Origin: Sambucus nigra
Lineage: Eukaryota; Streptophyta; Magnoliopsida; Dipsacales; Adoxaceae
Length of the DNA: 64,000 nt
Reading direction: 5' to 3'
Assembly (NCBI GenBank): GCA_949130495.1
Contig: OX422211.1
Location: forward strand, 442,130,219 to 442,194,218
The notes beneath the pieces were generated by a model. The model was not told the DNA's origin. It saw nothing but the letters and a program-made list of their open reading frames with translations, and ran no database searches. Of the stretch, positions 33,600 through 45,251 are shown in pieces. The translations under genes and the position numbers were made by a program. How positions within the stretch are numbered: the first letter of the stretch is position 1; every line of letters starts with the position of its first letter.

Positions 33600-33799
33600 C
33601 TTCTTCATCTTCCTCATTTCCATCCGCAGAGTAATAGTTCCCTCCTCAGCTGTCTCTGACTCAACCTCTTCCCTTTGCCTGGCTCTCTCTTCTGCCGCGG
33701 CCTTCATTTTAGCCACACAGGTAACATGATCAGTATCCCCAATGCTTCAAGACTTAATTATGACCACGACATCTTGGAAGTTATTTGTCACCTTATATC
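33600..33799 (-). other. Tail of the antisense gene region of C
   Basis: Acidic coding-like sequence on the minus strand with stops; probably the 3' end of the gene at 33800-36196. Confidence 0.35.
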
Positions 33800-36196
33800 T
33801 TAGCTCTTAGTAGTTGCGAATATAAGCTTTGTTATTGATGAGGAAGAAGTCTGGGAGCCTTTATATGATGCTACAACATTGTCAATGGCTAATTGAAGGT
33901 CTACGCCATGTTGTTCATCTTTCCTGGTAAGGGCCGCATCATGATCTTCATCCATCTTCTTTATCGTCACGATATGGGCCTGGGCATCATTAGCAACCTT
34001 GGTCTCCAATTCCTCATACTTCTTTTGAAGAAGTTCAAGTTTGCTATTTGCAAAATACGCGACCTTAGCATCTTCCACGGCCTGAGATTAGGAAACCTTG
34101 AGAGAGTTTATGGCTTGCTTAAAATTCTCCTCAGCATCTCGCTTGGCTTGTTCCGCAGTCTTAATGGTGGCATCTGCATTCATCTTATATAACTCAAGGC
34201 CTCAGCAGAAGACTTATTTCCAGCTTCAAAGGATTTTCCTTCACCAAATCAACATTGTGAACATTGTCCGTGACCTCCTTAAGCCTAAATAGACCCTCAT
34301 ACTTAAGTTTCTAGGTTATCACAGCTTTTGTAACCTGTGAATGTATCGTAAGTTAGAAAATAAAACTGAAGCTACAAAGAAGAATTATTGAAAAGCCGGA
34401 GTTACTCACTCTCAATAGACTGTGGAGGGCATAAGACCCCACGTCCTCATGGTCCTCATCTACGAACTGATCCAGGTCGGCTCCATCAACCGCCTTTTTT
34501 ATCCTATGGACAACACGGGCAGTTGTATCCGAAGAAGACTGAGGATCTAGCCTCCATAGTTGTGGGCTCATACATCTGCTTTGTGGAGGTGCTAGATTTG
34601 CATTGACAATAATTATTGATGGAGGGATAGGAGAATTTGTCACATGAACAGGTGAATTACCTCGGTCACCTTGGTCAGAGAGAGATGGCATTAACCCTGC
34701 CGCGGCCAAGTGAGCTCCAATGTCATTGTCAAAATTACCCTCAGGCCCCTCATGAGGAGCTACTTCCTCAACTTGAGTGATAGTTACGGCATGAGTTGTT
34801 TGGCCCTCAGGCTGGTTAGAGGGAACGGTAGGATTATTTTGATCTGCAGACTGCATAGTAGGCATGATAGACTCAACTTGGTCACTAGAAGTGACTGCGG
34901 CAGGAGCGTTGGACTTTGTCCTCTTCCTTTTTCTTTGCCTGTTTGTGTTATTGAGGATAATTGCGTCCTCATCCATCTCAGCAAGCTGAGCTGCTAACAG
35001 AGATCTGTCAATCTCCTCACCTGTGAAGAAATAAAGCAAGATCAATATGCAAGTGTGAAGCAACTGCCGCAGAATAAAAAATCAAAGAAAATAGTATTAC
35101 CTTCAGTACCCATCTCTTTGGGAATAGAATTGTTGGGAAAGAAGCCTCCATTGTAGATTGAAGCAGAGGTTACAAGAGTGTTGAACTTCTTCTTGTCAGC
35201 AGGAATTCCCGTGGCCTCACCAACCCTCTTCTCTTGTCGCTCACTCAGCTTCAAATTGCCAAGAACTGCAAAAAAATACAAAGGTTAGTACAAAAGAAAA
35301 ATATGGAGAATGAAATGCAACTAAATAAAGGGGACGCAACCATAATTCATTAAGATTTACCAAGCTTAGAGGGACACCCCCACTGCCGCGGCATCCTAAA
35401 GGTTCTCTCTCTCTCAGTCTCTTGGGGGTGGATCTCCCACCCTTCTCCAGAAATGAAAAAAATATTTGCCCTTCCAATTCTTTACACCGGTAGGCCTCCC
35501 AGAATAAAGGGTTTTGTCCCTGTCGCGGAAATAAAAGTAATAATACCCCATAAATTTTACCGAGTTTTCTTTTGGGCGGTAGAAGTAGAAAAACTCCGCA
35601 TGAGTAATGTCTCTCTTAAATTTCTTCTTCCATAGCACAATAGCTACAATAATGGCCCTCCAACCATTGGGATATAATTAGGCTGGGGCTAACTTCATCA
35701 TTTGGAAAATTCATTTAACTAGAATAGGGACAGGTAACCGTAACCCATAAATGAAAGCATAGAGGGGGAAGCAGACCCCATTATTAGCAAGTGTCGTGCA
35801 TGGTCTTTGTTCCGCGACGGGTGCTGAGCACATCAGACCCTTATGAAACTCAAAGGCCTCAGCCACCTGATCAACCCACTCTTGGGTCATAGTGTAGCGA
35901 ACACTAAGTGCAGTAAGAGGTCTCTCATCCCTCCCAGATGTGCCAATAGGTGCGTCCCTAACCTCAGATGTACCCACTGCTGCGGCATCTATATCCATTG
36001 GTTGATTGATTGAATTAGCCTCTTCCTCCATGACCGTGGAATCTGAGTATGAATTTAGCACTACACAGTTTCGGTAATGTATCAACTGGCACGCCCCTAT
36101 TGTCCTCAAAGGACGCACTAAAGGAAGCTCAGGTGGAGAAACTCCAAAGTGTGTGTTCCAAAAGTTTTTGAAAAATTTGTCACGATCAAAACTCAT
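33800..36196 (-). pseudogene. Antisense accessory gene of element C: PF04195-like protein with coiled-coil tail
   Basis: Coding exons on the minus strand: 36196 (ATG) to 35362, 35265-35101, 35020-34410 and 34334-33800. Exon 1 has FPLYAFIYGLRLPVPILVK, YPNGWRAIIVAIVLWKKKF and NWKGKYFFHFW, aligning with the PF04195-like core of the B gene. Two in-frame stops there (TGA at 35711, where TGG would fit; TAA near 35685, where CAA would fit) look like cytosine-deamination changes. The third exon carries NRQRKRKRTKS, a likely nuclear signal; the last is a coiled coil (KLELLQKKYEELETKV). The phase-1 and phase-0 introns before the last two exons match those of the B gene; the intron 35360-35266 is absent from B. 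Function unknown. Confidence 0.7.
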
Positions 36197-36212
36197 ATAG
36201 CTACCGCAACAC

Positions 36213-37013
36213 CTAAAAGAATAAGGGTCTGCAGTTAGGGGTCGCAGCCAATATGGTCATATAGGCCTCTTAGAGACAGCGATATGAATAATGATATTAA
36301 AAGTTTGAAGGCTAAAGTGGAAATGTTAAGCAGAAATTGGCCAACTACACTAAGTGTTGGTCTCAAGTCGTAGAAGTTAACTTCAGTCGCGACATATTCT
36401 TTTGGGGAAGGAGGTGTTATATTCGTACATGCCGTAGTCATTGGACTATGTGTTAAATTCTGTTGACACTAACCTAAGAACCTTAAAAAGTAAGGAATAC
36501 TTACATACCGCAGCTATATATTTACATGTCGCAGTCAATTATTTAAACAGTCCAGTATTTAAGAGTTGCAGACCGTGACCTAAAACCACCTTAAATTGCA
36601 AAAGGATTTTATTATGACGCCGCCAGATATTCTCCATGTCTCCGCCATATACGCAAACAGGTTGATATTTAATGTTGGTAAATTTAAAAGATTCAAGCCC
36701 TAGATTGTAAAGGGTTTGTCCAAGAACATCAAGAACAGTGGGATGTTAGCAGCATATCTTATCAATTAAGGGTTTATTTTAGTAATTCAAGATTGATTCA
36801 ATTTCAAATCAGTCATCCACTATAATCCAAGCAGTCACATGAATTCTAATGGTTTCATTTCGTTAGTAAGTTAGTGAATACAGATTCAGATGATGAATCA
36901 TTCGATTACAATAATTATTTTACAAAAGCAGAAGTTTAGATAGATCAATTCCAATCAGAGAATCAAGAATAGTTAGAAGGATTAAATTGTAAAGATTTAC
37001 AGGTAAAAATTAC
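36213..37013 (-). other. Leader intron of the C antisense gene
   Basis: Donor TTTCCAG/GTAATT at 37014/37013 and acceptor TTCTTTTAG at 36213, with the ATG 16 bases further at 36196. The B gene also has an intron in its leader. The body is AT-rich without coding sense. Confidence 0.5.
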
Positions 37014-37178
37014 CTGGAAATGGATGGAAACCGATTGCTCAGCCTTAAATCACCTCACACACTGGCCTGAAAGGTCGTCGGAAAAGTTAAGATGAAGAAC
37101 GAACAGAGATTTGCCTTCGATATGCTCTCAAGGGTTTGGGAAACGTAATGAAGTCCACGATTGGTTCTATTTATATAA
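37014..37178 (-). promoter_or_regulatory. Promoter and first leader exon of the C antisense gene
   Basis: The minus strand reads TCTTATATAAATAGAACC (TATA box 37169-37178), followed by about 125 bases of leader to the donor at 37014. About 50 bp upstream of the box lies GCACCGCGGCAC, a CG-rich palindrome. The box matches the plant consensus well. Confidence 0.6.
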
Positions 37179-37547
37179 GAGGGCGCGGGAAGACGAAGCG
37201 TCATTTTGGGAAGCTTTCGTAGAGGATACGCACCGCGGCACTAGTAGTAACAAGACGCAACACCAATCCCTTGGTACTATGCCTTGGGGGCTTATTGATG
37301 GTGTAGGAGGGTAGTGAGACTGGGGTCTATGACTAACTGGAAAGGGTGCGTAACCCACTTCAATGGACGTTGTCTGTAAGGTTCTTACGAATTTCTAAAG
37401 CAGCTTCTCACGAGACCTTCTCCTTTTGGTAAAAATGGAGCTCAAGATGGAAATCCCTCCCTGCAAGAAGGTGAACTTCCACAACAATAATAGTAACTTT
37501 TTTCAAGAGGAACTCCTGAGAATGATGGCTGTCAGTGGGGGGGGGGG
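37179..37547. other. Noncoding end of the element C region, ending in a poly-G tract
   Basis: No gene. It closes with a run of about 12 G at 37536-37547, which could be the polypurine tract of C if a + strand LTR starts at TGAAAG (37548). Confidence 0.35.
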
Positions 37548-38330
37548 GGTGAAAGAACAAGGCACTTAGCACTAGAAAGAGAGAGAGCAGGGAGAGAATA
37601 CTAAGAGGTTCTGGTGTGATTTTGATAGAGTAACGGAGCCATTGAGTTTTTCTCTCTTTTCTAGACCTTGCCCATGGGTCCTATTTATACTTGGGCACTA
37701 GGGTTGAGATGAAACTTTTGGTGTCAAAAACTTAGAGGGTTGGTAAGGGACAAGGTCTGCAGTGTACCATTTATCCCTACCTGTGTGCAACAGCCTGTCC
37801 CCTCAGACAGGTGCCACCTGGTGCAAACGAAAGTCAAAAAGCAAATATGTCTCCTAATGGAGATAAAATATCTAATTTGGTAAATATCTTTTGAAACGGT
37901 AACTTTTGGTACAAACTTTATATCTTGAGGGGGGTCTCAAGGACCATCTCCTCTAAAATATTTGTAAGCCTGAGGGGCGTCTTGAGGAGCCCCCTTCTAA
38001 AATCATTTTCTTGATAGGGGCCTTAGAGGACGCTCTCCTTTAAAATCATTTTATAAATAATTCTTTTCTTGTGATCAAACCTTTGGTGCTCACCCTGATT
38101 GTGTCTGACTGTGAGTTGTGTGAGGACTGGCTGACCTTAGGGTCTTTCTACTAGTATTTTCTCAATCCTAAAGTGCTAAGTGGTTGAACTTGCTCAACAA
38201 ACCTTGTTCCTCAGCCGCCAAGCCAAAACTCTCAAGAGATCCCAACTGGCCTATTTAAGCCCTGCCTACTCAACTAGGCTACATGTACAAGAAATTAAGT
38301 GTTAGTTCTTTTGTTTTTTTAAAGAATGAC
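37548..38330. mobile_element. Candidate LTR (orientation and ends unsettled)
   Basis: It begins TGAAAGAACAAGG after the G tract, has a GA-rich block (37580-37596), a TATA-like CCTATTTATACTTGG at 37681 (TATAAATA on the minus strand) and a second TATTTAAG near 38253. No second copy exists in the window, so this is only suggestive. Confidence 0.3.
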
Positions 38331-38387
38331 TTTTCATGATGAGGGGTTGCTCATGGTGGCCACTCCCTCATCCTGGCCTGTTTTTCT

Positions 38388-38645
38388 AGAAGTTGAGGGG
38401 GAGGACCTTGACTGCTCCTCGCCCCAACATTTTTTTAGAAGTTGAGGGAGAGGACCGTGACTGCTCCTCGCCCCGACATTTTCTGGAGGTTGAGGGGGAG
38501 GACCTTGACTAATCCTCGCCCCATCATTTTTTGAAAACTGAGGGGGAGGACCTTGACTGCTCCTCGCACCAATATTTTTAGGAAGCTGAGGGGTAGGACT
38601 TTGACTACTCCTCGCCCCGATATTTTTTGAAAGTTGAGGGACCTT
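38388..38645. repeat. Minisatellite block 1, about 49 bp, five to six units
   Basis: Unit marked by GTTGAGGGGGAGGACCTTGA and CTGCTCCTCGCCCC. Confidence 0.85.
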
Positions 38646-38654
38646 GAGGGTTCT

Positions 38655-39250
38655 TTCACCAATATGAATTTTTTCCCGTTGGGAGAACCTGGGGGCTCTT
38701 TCTTAATATGAGTTTCTGTTGGGATCCTGGGTGGGTTTCTTCTCAATATGAATTTATTCCGGGACCCAGAGGGTTACTTCTCAATATGAGTTTCTGTCGA
38801 GACACTGGGTGGGGTTCCTTCTTAATATGAGTTTCTATCGGGACCCCGGGGGGTTCCTTCTCAATATGGGTTTCTAGCGGGACCCTGGGTGGGGTTCCTT
38901 CTCAATATGAGTTTCTGCCCGAGACCTAGGGTGGGGTTCCTTATCAATATGAGTTCCTATAGGGACCCTGGGGGGGTTCCTTCTCAATACGAGCTTCTGT
39001 CGGGACCCTGGGTGGGATTCCTTCTCAATATAAGTTTCTGCCGGGACCTGGGGGGATCCTTCTCTATACGAGCCTCTGTCGGGACCCTGGGGGGTTCCTT
39101 CTCAATATGAGTTTCTGCCGAGACCCTAGGGGGGTTCCTTGTCAATATGAATTTATGTCGGGACCTGGGTGGGGTTCCTTCTCAATATGAGTTTCTGTCG
39201 GGACCCTAGGGGGGATTTCCTTCTCAATATGAGTTTTTGTTGTTGAGGGA
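38655..39250. repeat. Minisatellite block 2, about 40 bp, about 15 units
   Basis: Unit marked by TTCTCAATATGAGTTTCTGT and CGGGACCCTGGG. Length variation comes from the G run. Confidence 0.9.
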
Positions 39251-39469
39251 CCCTGGGGGTTCCTCCACCTTATATTTATTGAAGACTACGAAGGGGGTAT
39301 TTGAGGTACCCTCACCCCAAAATATAGTGGTCAATCTTGAAACATCTTTCTACATCAGCCCCTCGTGCAAAGTCTTTTGTGTTGGGCAGACCAAAAGGCT
39401 TTGTACGCCATAAATTCGATTTTCAATTTTTAAGGACCCTATGGTTCCTTCATCATTACCCCTAGGGTC
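39251..39469. other. Spacer between minisatellite blocks 2 and 3
   Basis: Contains single copies of a CCCCTCGTGCAAAGTCTTTTG motif (first bases shown) that recurs around 40030, suggesting older, larger repetition. Confidence 0.4.
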
Positions 39470-39504
39470 ATTAAATGCTCTTTCACTTCATCCCAGGTTT
39501 TGTA

Positions 39505-40925
39505 GATGAGGCCACTTATAGTGGACCTCCTTATCTGGGTATCAACTTGGGCACAAGGGTTGCTCGCAATGAGCCCCTCGTCCTTAGCCTTTTATTGTGG
39601 ACTTCTATATTATTTAGAGGGGTTACTCATAGTGAGCCCCTCGTCCTTGACCTTCTTATGTGGCCTTCTATCCTATTTAAATGGGTTGATCATGGTGACC
39701 CCCTCGTCCATGGCCTTCTTCTGTGGCATTCTATCTTGGATAGAAAGGTTTCTCGCGGTGAGCCTCTCATCCTTGACCTCTTTCTGTGGCCTTCTATCTT
39801 GGGTAGAGGGGTTGCTCAAAGTGAGCCCCCTCATCCTTGGCATTTGTTCAGTGGCCTTCTATCTTGGGTAGAGGGATTTCTCATAGTGAGTCCACCCGTT
39901 CAGGTTTTACACCTCGTCATAGGGCCACTCAAGGTGGACCCTCTTGCTATAAATATTTTCTTGCTAACTTGGACAGTGGGATCACTTTCCTTTTGCTATT
40001 CTATAATAGTAGCTGGGCACCCCTCTACATTAGTCCCCTTGTACAAAAATCTTTCTATATGGTATACCAAAAGGTTTTGTATGAAACAGTCACTTCATCT
40101 TGGAATGCAAAAGTTTCATACCTTTACATCATTACATTGTTCAATATGGAGTAACTGAGGGGTCTCTAGTGGTGGACTTCATCATCCTTAGTCATTCTTT
40201 TTTCTGAATCGGTTTTGGGCAAAGGGTCCACTCTAGGTGAGTCCCTTATCTCTAACTCATTTTACCTTGTTTCCAGTTTCTGGTGGTGAGGGGGGAGACC
40301 TTGGGGTAGGGCATCTCATTTTCATGTCTGTCTTTGGCAGATGGGTCACTTATCTTGGACTCCCTCGCCCTGGGTTTTCCTCTTTGTATTTGCCTTTGTC
40401 TAAGGGGGTCACTCGAAGTGAACTCCCTCTTCATAAACTATTCGTGCCTTTGATTGTAGCTGATAGGCCACTCGTGGTGCCCCCCTCACCACCAGCTATT
40501 TTATAACATTGCTCTTGGTCGAGGGGCCACTCGTGGTGGACTCCCTCGGCATAAACTCTTGATTGTTGTAATCTTTACTAAGGGGAAATTTGTGGTGTAC
40601 TCCCTTATCCTCAAACCGTTACTTGTGTTGGTCTTGACAGAGAGGCCACTCGAAGTGTACCCCCTTACCATAAGCTATTTCTTGTATTTATCTTGGCAAA
40701 GGGTACCACTGGTGGTTGACCCCTCGCCCTGAGTCCTTTTCTGTAGCATCAAGTTTGGGGAGAGGGGTCACTCAATGTGGATCCCCTCGCCCTAGGTTAT
40801 TTTCTGTCTATCTTGCAATCTTGAGCAGGTGGAGCACTCTAAGTGGATCCCCTCACCCTAGGCTATTTTCTGTCAAACTTGTAATCTTGGTCAGGTGGAG
40901 CCACTCTAAGTGGATCCCCGCGCTC
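39505..40925. repeat. Minisatellite block 3, about 60 bp, degenerate, about 20 units
   Basis: Unit marked by GAGCCCCTCGTCCTTGACCT and GGGGTTGCTCATAGT. A long open frame (39475-40158) simply reads through the repeat and is not a gene. Confidence 0.8.
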
Positions 40926-40929
40926 CAAG

Positions 40930-41185
40930 ATATTTCACTATTTGTTCACTTGCTTGAGGACTTCTCAATATTATCCCCCTTGTGCAGGAGTGTCTTGTAG
41001 TGTCGAGAGACTTGTGCACGAAATATCAAGATTTCACTTTTTATTTCCTGGCTTGAGGACTTCTCACCATTATTACCCTCGTGCAGAAGTGTCTTGTAGT
41101 GTCGAGAGACTTGTGCACGAAATATCATAATCAAGATTCCACTCTCTGTTCAGTGGCTTGAGGACTTCTCAACATTATCCCCCTC
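40930..41185. repeat. Minisatellite block 4, about 100 bp, two and a half units
   Basis: Unit marked by GGCTTGAGGACTTCTCA and GTGTCGAGAGACTTGTGCAC. Confidence 0.85.
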
Positions 41186-41189
41186 TCAA

Positions 41190-41850
41190 GCATAATACAG
41201 GTTAATAGTATGGGTGCTCCAATGCCCTTAGATCCCCAGGTACTAAACTGTCGTACCTTTTATTTATACTTGACAATTGCTCAAACTGTAGTAATTTTTT
41301 TTACTATTTTATTCATACTTGACACTTGTTCGACTACTCAACCTGTTTCTTTGTTCTCAGGTTGATACTATGAGCTCTTCAGTTCCCTTGGAGCTTTAGT
41401 TACTAAATTGTAGTACCTTATATTTATACTTGGCACTTGCTCAAGACTGTGAGCGCTCTTATGCCCTTGAAGAATGAGGCACTAAACTGTCGTACCTTAT
41501 ATTTATGCTTAGAACTTGCTCAAGAATGTGAGCGCTCCGGTGACCTTGGAGCATTTAGGTACTAAACTGTCATACCTTATATTTATACTTGTCACTTTCT
41601 CAATACTGTGAGCACTCCAGTGCCCTTAGAGCCTTAGGTACTAAACTGTTGTACCTTATATATATACTTGGCACTTGCTCAATACTGTGAGCGCTTCGGT
41701 GCACTTGGAGACTTAGGTACTAAACTGTCGTACCTTATATTTATACTTGCCACTTTCTCAAGATTGTGAGCGCTCCTATGCCCTTGGATCCCGAGGTATT
41801 AAATTAGCGTACCTTTTACTTTGCACTTGCTCAATACTCTGAGTTTCTCT
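41190..41850. repeat. Minisatellite block 5, about 80 bp, about eight units
   Basis: Unit marked by GTACTAAACTGTCGTACCTT and GAGCGCTCC. Confidence 0.88.
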
Positions 41851-41884
41851 ATTTTCTGTGAGAACTTCAAGATTGAACTTCCCC

Positions 41885-42505
41885 ATAGTCTGTGGGGTAC
41901 TTGCCTATGATCTAAGAAAGTTATCGTTTTAGAGATACCCCTTCTAACTGTGGGGTACTTGCATATGAGAAGAGAAAGTTAAAATTAGGAAGCTGCCCCT
42001 CTAGCTGTGGGGTACTTGCATATAGCCGAGCAGGTTAAAATTTTGAAGCTACCCCTCTAACTGCGGGGTACTTGCATACAACTGAGAAAGTTAAAATTTT
42101 GAAGTTACCCCTATAACTGCGGGGTACTTTCATATGAGCTGAGCAAGTTATTATTTATGAATCTACCCCTCTAGATGCGGGGTACTTGCATACAACTAGG
42201 CAAGTTAAAATTTGGAAGCTTCCCCTCTAGCTGTGGGGTACTTGCATATAGCTGAGCAAGTTAAAATTTGGAAGTTGCCCCTCTAGCTGTGGGGTACTTG
42301 CATATAACTGTGCAATTTAAAATTTAGAAGTTGCCCCTCTAACTGTGGGTTACTTGCATATAACTGAGCAAGTTAAAATTTGGAAGCTGTCCCTCTAGCT
42401 ATGGAGTACAAGTTGAAATTTGGAAGCTGCCCCTCTAGTTGTGGGGTACTTGCATATAACTAAGCAAGTTAAAATTGGGAAACTTCTCTCTAGTTGTGGG
42501 GTCCT
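41885..42505. repeat. Minisatellite block 6, about 57 bp, about ten units
   Basis: Unit marked by TGTGGGGTACTTGCATATA, then AGCAAGTTAAAATTTGGAAG and CTGCCCCTCTAG. It stops abruptly near 42505 where different sequence begins. Confidence 0.9.
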
Positions 42506-43851
42506 CGTTCCAACCTTTTCTTTCGCAACACTTTCCGGCTCCACTAGCCCTATCTCTAATGGCTTTCTTCTCAACGTATTTTCTCCCACATGCTCACTAA
42601 TTATCATTAAATTCGATGACCTAGAATCCAATGACGTCTTCACTCTTTCAACATTTTATTAAGGCTTATGTGTATAAATCTTCCCAACAAAGCCCAAAAT
42701 AACTTTTCCTCAGCATCGTCGGTCCTTGATTTTCACAGAACCCAAAGCATACCCCCGGGACTCTCAAACCTTTCCCCTATACTCACAAGTCTAATCATGA
42801 ACTCTCGCATTTCTAAAGGAGTCATATACTACTGCACTCATACTATCACTAAGCCTTCGGCGCTAAATATTAATGACGAGCTAAATCTCTCTGCTCCATG
42901 GCAACCCAACATACCGTAAATTTCACCAGTAAGAGTCCTACGCAGCGGTATCTAATATAACTAGACAACTGTACTCTATGGAGCCTAATTTACATAATAT
43001 TGCCACCATAATATTGCTCAACCCTCTTTTAGGTGAGACGTCTAAAAAAGAATATACATCCTATACCGAAACAACGAACACGATAGCCTTGATATGATTG
43101 CCCACCATTATGAACCCGTCTGTACCCAAGCTAAAACCACACCTCGAATATCACCTCTCACACAAGCTAATCCTCAAACCAAACCAAAAACTTTTCTAGT
43201 GATGCCCTTTCTAGACATCCCACTCCTGTCCCCTGCTTCGCTACGGACAAGATTCATCCATGTGTTTCTACGATTTTACACATAAGACACGTCTTTGTGT
43301 CATTCCCTTTTCTCTGGATCCACCATCCATGATGAGGTTGTCCTTCTCATGGAATTGGTAGCTCTGACCCTGATTTGTTACCCCAAATATCCCTGTCAGT
43401 TCGCTGATCCCATAGACTTGTTGACAACCTTGACGACAATACCACCAGTCATCCTAGCTGTATCTCCTATCCGCGCTTGTATTATATACCCACGGGTATA
43501 TTAGTAACTTACAAACCATTTTTGAATTTTTTTTAAAATTTCCCTTGCCTCGCCATTTACCTCTAGTGGGAGTATTCATAATACTTCGCACCCCAAATTC
43601 TTCATTATCTATGGGAACTCCCCGTGAATGTGTTGACTAGCTCCCATCACCTCATACTGATTCTAAAAGCAAACTTCATTGCTCAAAATTTAAACTTAAG
43701 TGCCACTCCACTCCCCCATATGTGATCCCATTTGGATGTTCTTCATCCATTGGTAAACCACCCTTATGCACTTCCCTCAAATTCTAGCGGATTTTTATTC
43801 TGAGACAAAACTTTCTTCGACCTTTACCCCTTGTCGTCTACACTTAGGGAC
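42506..43851 (-). other. Degenerate internal sequence of chromovirus E, unassigned
   Basis: No readable domain. Around 43385 the minus strand shows GGGGTAACAAATCAGGGTCA, faintly like an LTR end plus iMet primer site, so a second decayed element may be buried here. It is cut off at the minisatellite junction. Confidence 0.3.
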
Positions 43852-45000
43852 TTAACCTTGCACCATCGTCCTAAAATCGACTAACCAATTTCTGCCCACG
43901 CAGACACCGTAACCCTCCAAATCTATTACCAAGATGTTTGCCAAAAAACTTAATCCTCTAATCATGTCAATCCCCCTACAATTTAAGTGGGTGGGAAGTC
44001 CACCCCCCATCGGTAACTCCACACACATGAGTAGGCTATCATCCGTATCTAGAAATCCCACGACTCTAGCAAAAATGGGTCCTAATAAATAAATGCGATG
44101 CACCAGTATCAAAAATAATTCTACCATCATAATCATGGATATGGAACCTCTACCGGTGGTGCCTGCGGTGCTGGAGAAATCTGAACATACCGGACGTCGT
44201 ACACCTGTCCGTACTGCAACTGTCCCAAATGCTGCGGAATGTGGGGAGCTAGTGCTGCTAGAGGTCCCTGCACTTAATAGCCATGCGGGGCATCCTGTTG
44301 CTGGCCCCTACCTCTTTCTGCACTCCTTCCTCAAATGGACCGATTGGAAACAAACAAAATAATGCTTCTGGAAGCCTCCCAGATACCGACCCTGGCGGCT
44401 CTTGCTTGGGCACTCTTTCCTCACATGGCTCGGCTGGACACAAACGTAGTAGTGCCTTTGATACTAGCCCTACTGACCTTTATGCGACTATCCCTAGTGG
44501 TATCCCTGATGGCCACCCCCATTGTTACCCTAGCACTGGTGGCCCAGAGGGACCCGTTGTTGGTTAGGGCCCTGCTTTCCTTCCTATACCAATAATTGTG
44601 GTACGATATTCTGTTGCGGGTAATCTTTTCATTGGTGATTCACTTCTCCACATATAAATCAATGACCCTCGAAGGGGAATTCCTTCTTTTGATTGCCTTT
44701 CCTCCCACACGCGAAGAAGCAATCTGAGTGATCTATCTTTTCCTAGTCCTTCTCTTGCTGGACAGGCCGAGGATAACCCTGGGGCAGTCCCTAGGGACTC
44801 TTCTGTCGAGAACTCTGTCCCTGATGTGGGATCTCATTGTTATTGTTATTCATGGTATTTTCCACTTGACCTCTTTCCTTAGTTCTCTTACTCCCTGACC
44901 TTTGGATCTGACCATCTTGATACTGCAATAGTGCGGTAGTCACTGCTTGAGCTACAACTTCGACCATTTCTGTGACTGTCACTGTCACTTATGGTGCTTG
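43852..45000 (-). pseudogene. Gag and protease remnants of chromovirus E
   Basis: Near 45000 the minus strand encodes VTEMVEVVAQAVTTALLQYQ, a Gag N-terminal helix. Knuckle-like CFQSVHLRKEC pieces follow near 44330 in duplicate. 44136-43852 aligns in pattern with a Tekay/Del protease: GPIFARVVGF, then LPTHLNCRGIDMI, FLANILVIDLEGYGVCVGRN and WLVDF. The stretch between helix and knuckle is far too short for a whole Gag, so most of Gag is deleted. Reverse transcriptase, integrase and the 3' LTR of E are missing from this side. Confidence 0.6.
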
Positions 45001-45235
45001 AAGCCCTTGTTGTACCTGCCCATAATTAAACTCCTCGATGGTCCTAGTTTGTCGTTCTCCCTCGAGTGACACCTGAAAATTTTATCGAGCTGTATTATTT
45101 CACGATTTATACAAGTCTTAATCACTAATAAACATAAAGATGAGTCAACAGTCCTAAGAATAGGGCTATATGCCAAATAACGCAACACTGAAACTAAAGT
45201 AAGCTGTACAGATCCTAGGAACACTAGAACCTGAT

Positions 45236-45247
45236 GCTCTGATACCA
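45236..45247 (-). promoter_or_regulatory. Primer binding site of chromovirus E (tRNA-iMet)
   Basis: The minus strand reads TGGTATCAGAGC four bases after the LTR end. This fixes E as minus-strand and the LTR at 45252-47769 as its 5' LTR. Confidence 0.9.
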
Positions 45248-45251
45248 TCCG

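Noticed and set aside
32137..36200. Host gene with promoter and introns on the minus strand
   Set aside because: The protein matches the PF04195-like accessory gene of B in domain order and intron phases and has several in-frame stops, so a retroelement origin is more likely. A domesticated copy cannot be fully excluded.
39475..40158. 227-codon open frame on the + strand
   Set aside because: It reads through the 60-bp minisatellite; the protein is itself a degenerate repeat with no start context or domain.
45236..45247. tRNA gene fragments at the primer sites (also 17412-17429 and 30011-30029)
   Set aside because: Only the 12-18 bases complementary to tRNA 3' ends are present, right beside LTR ends; no cloverleaf.
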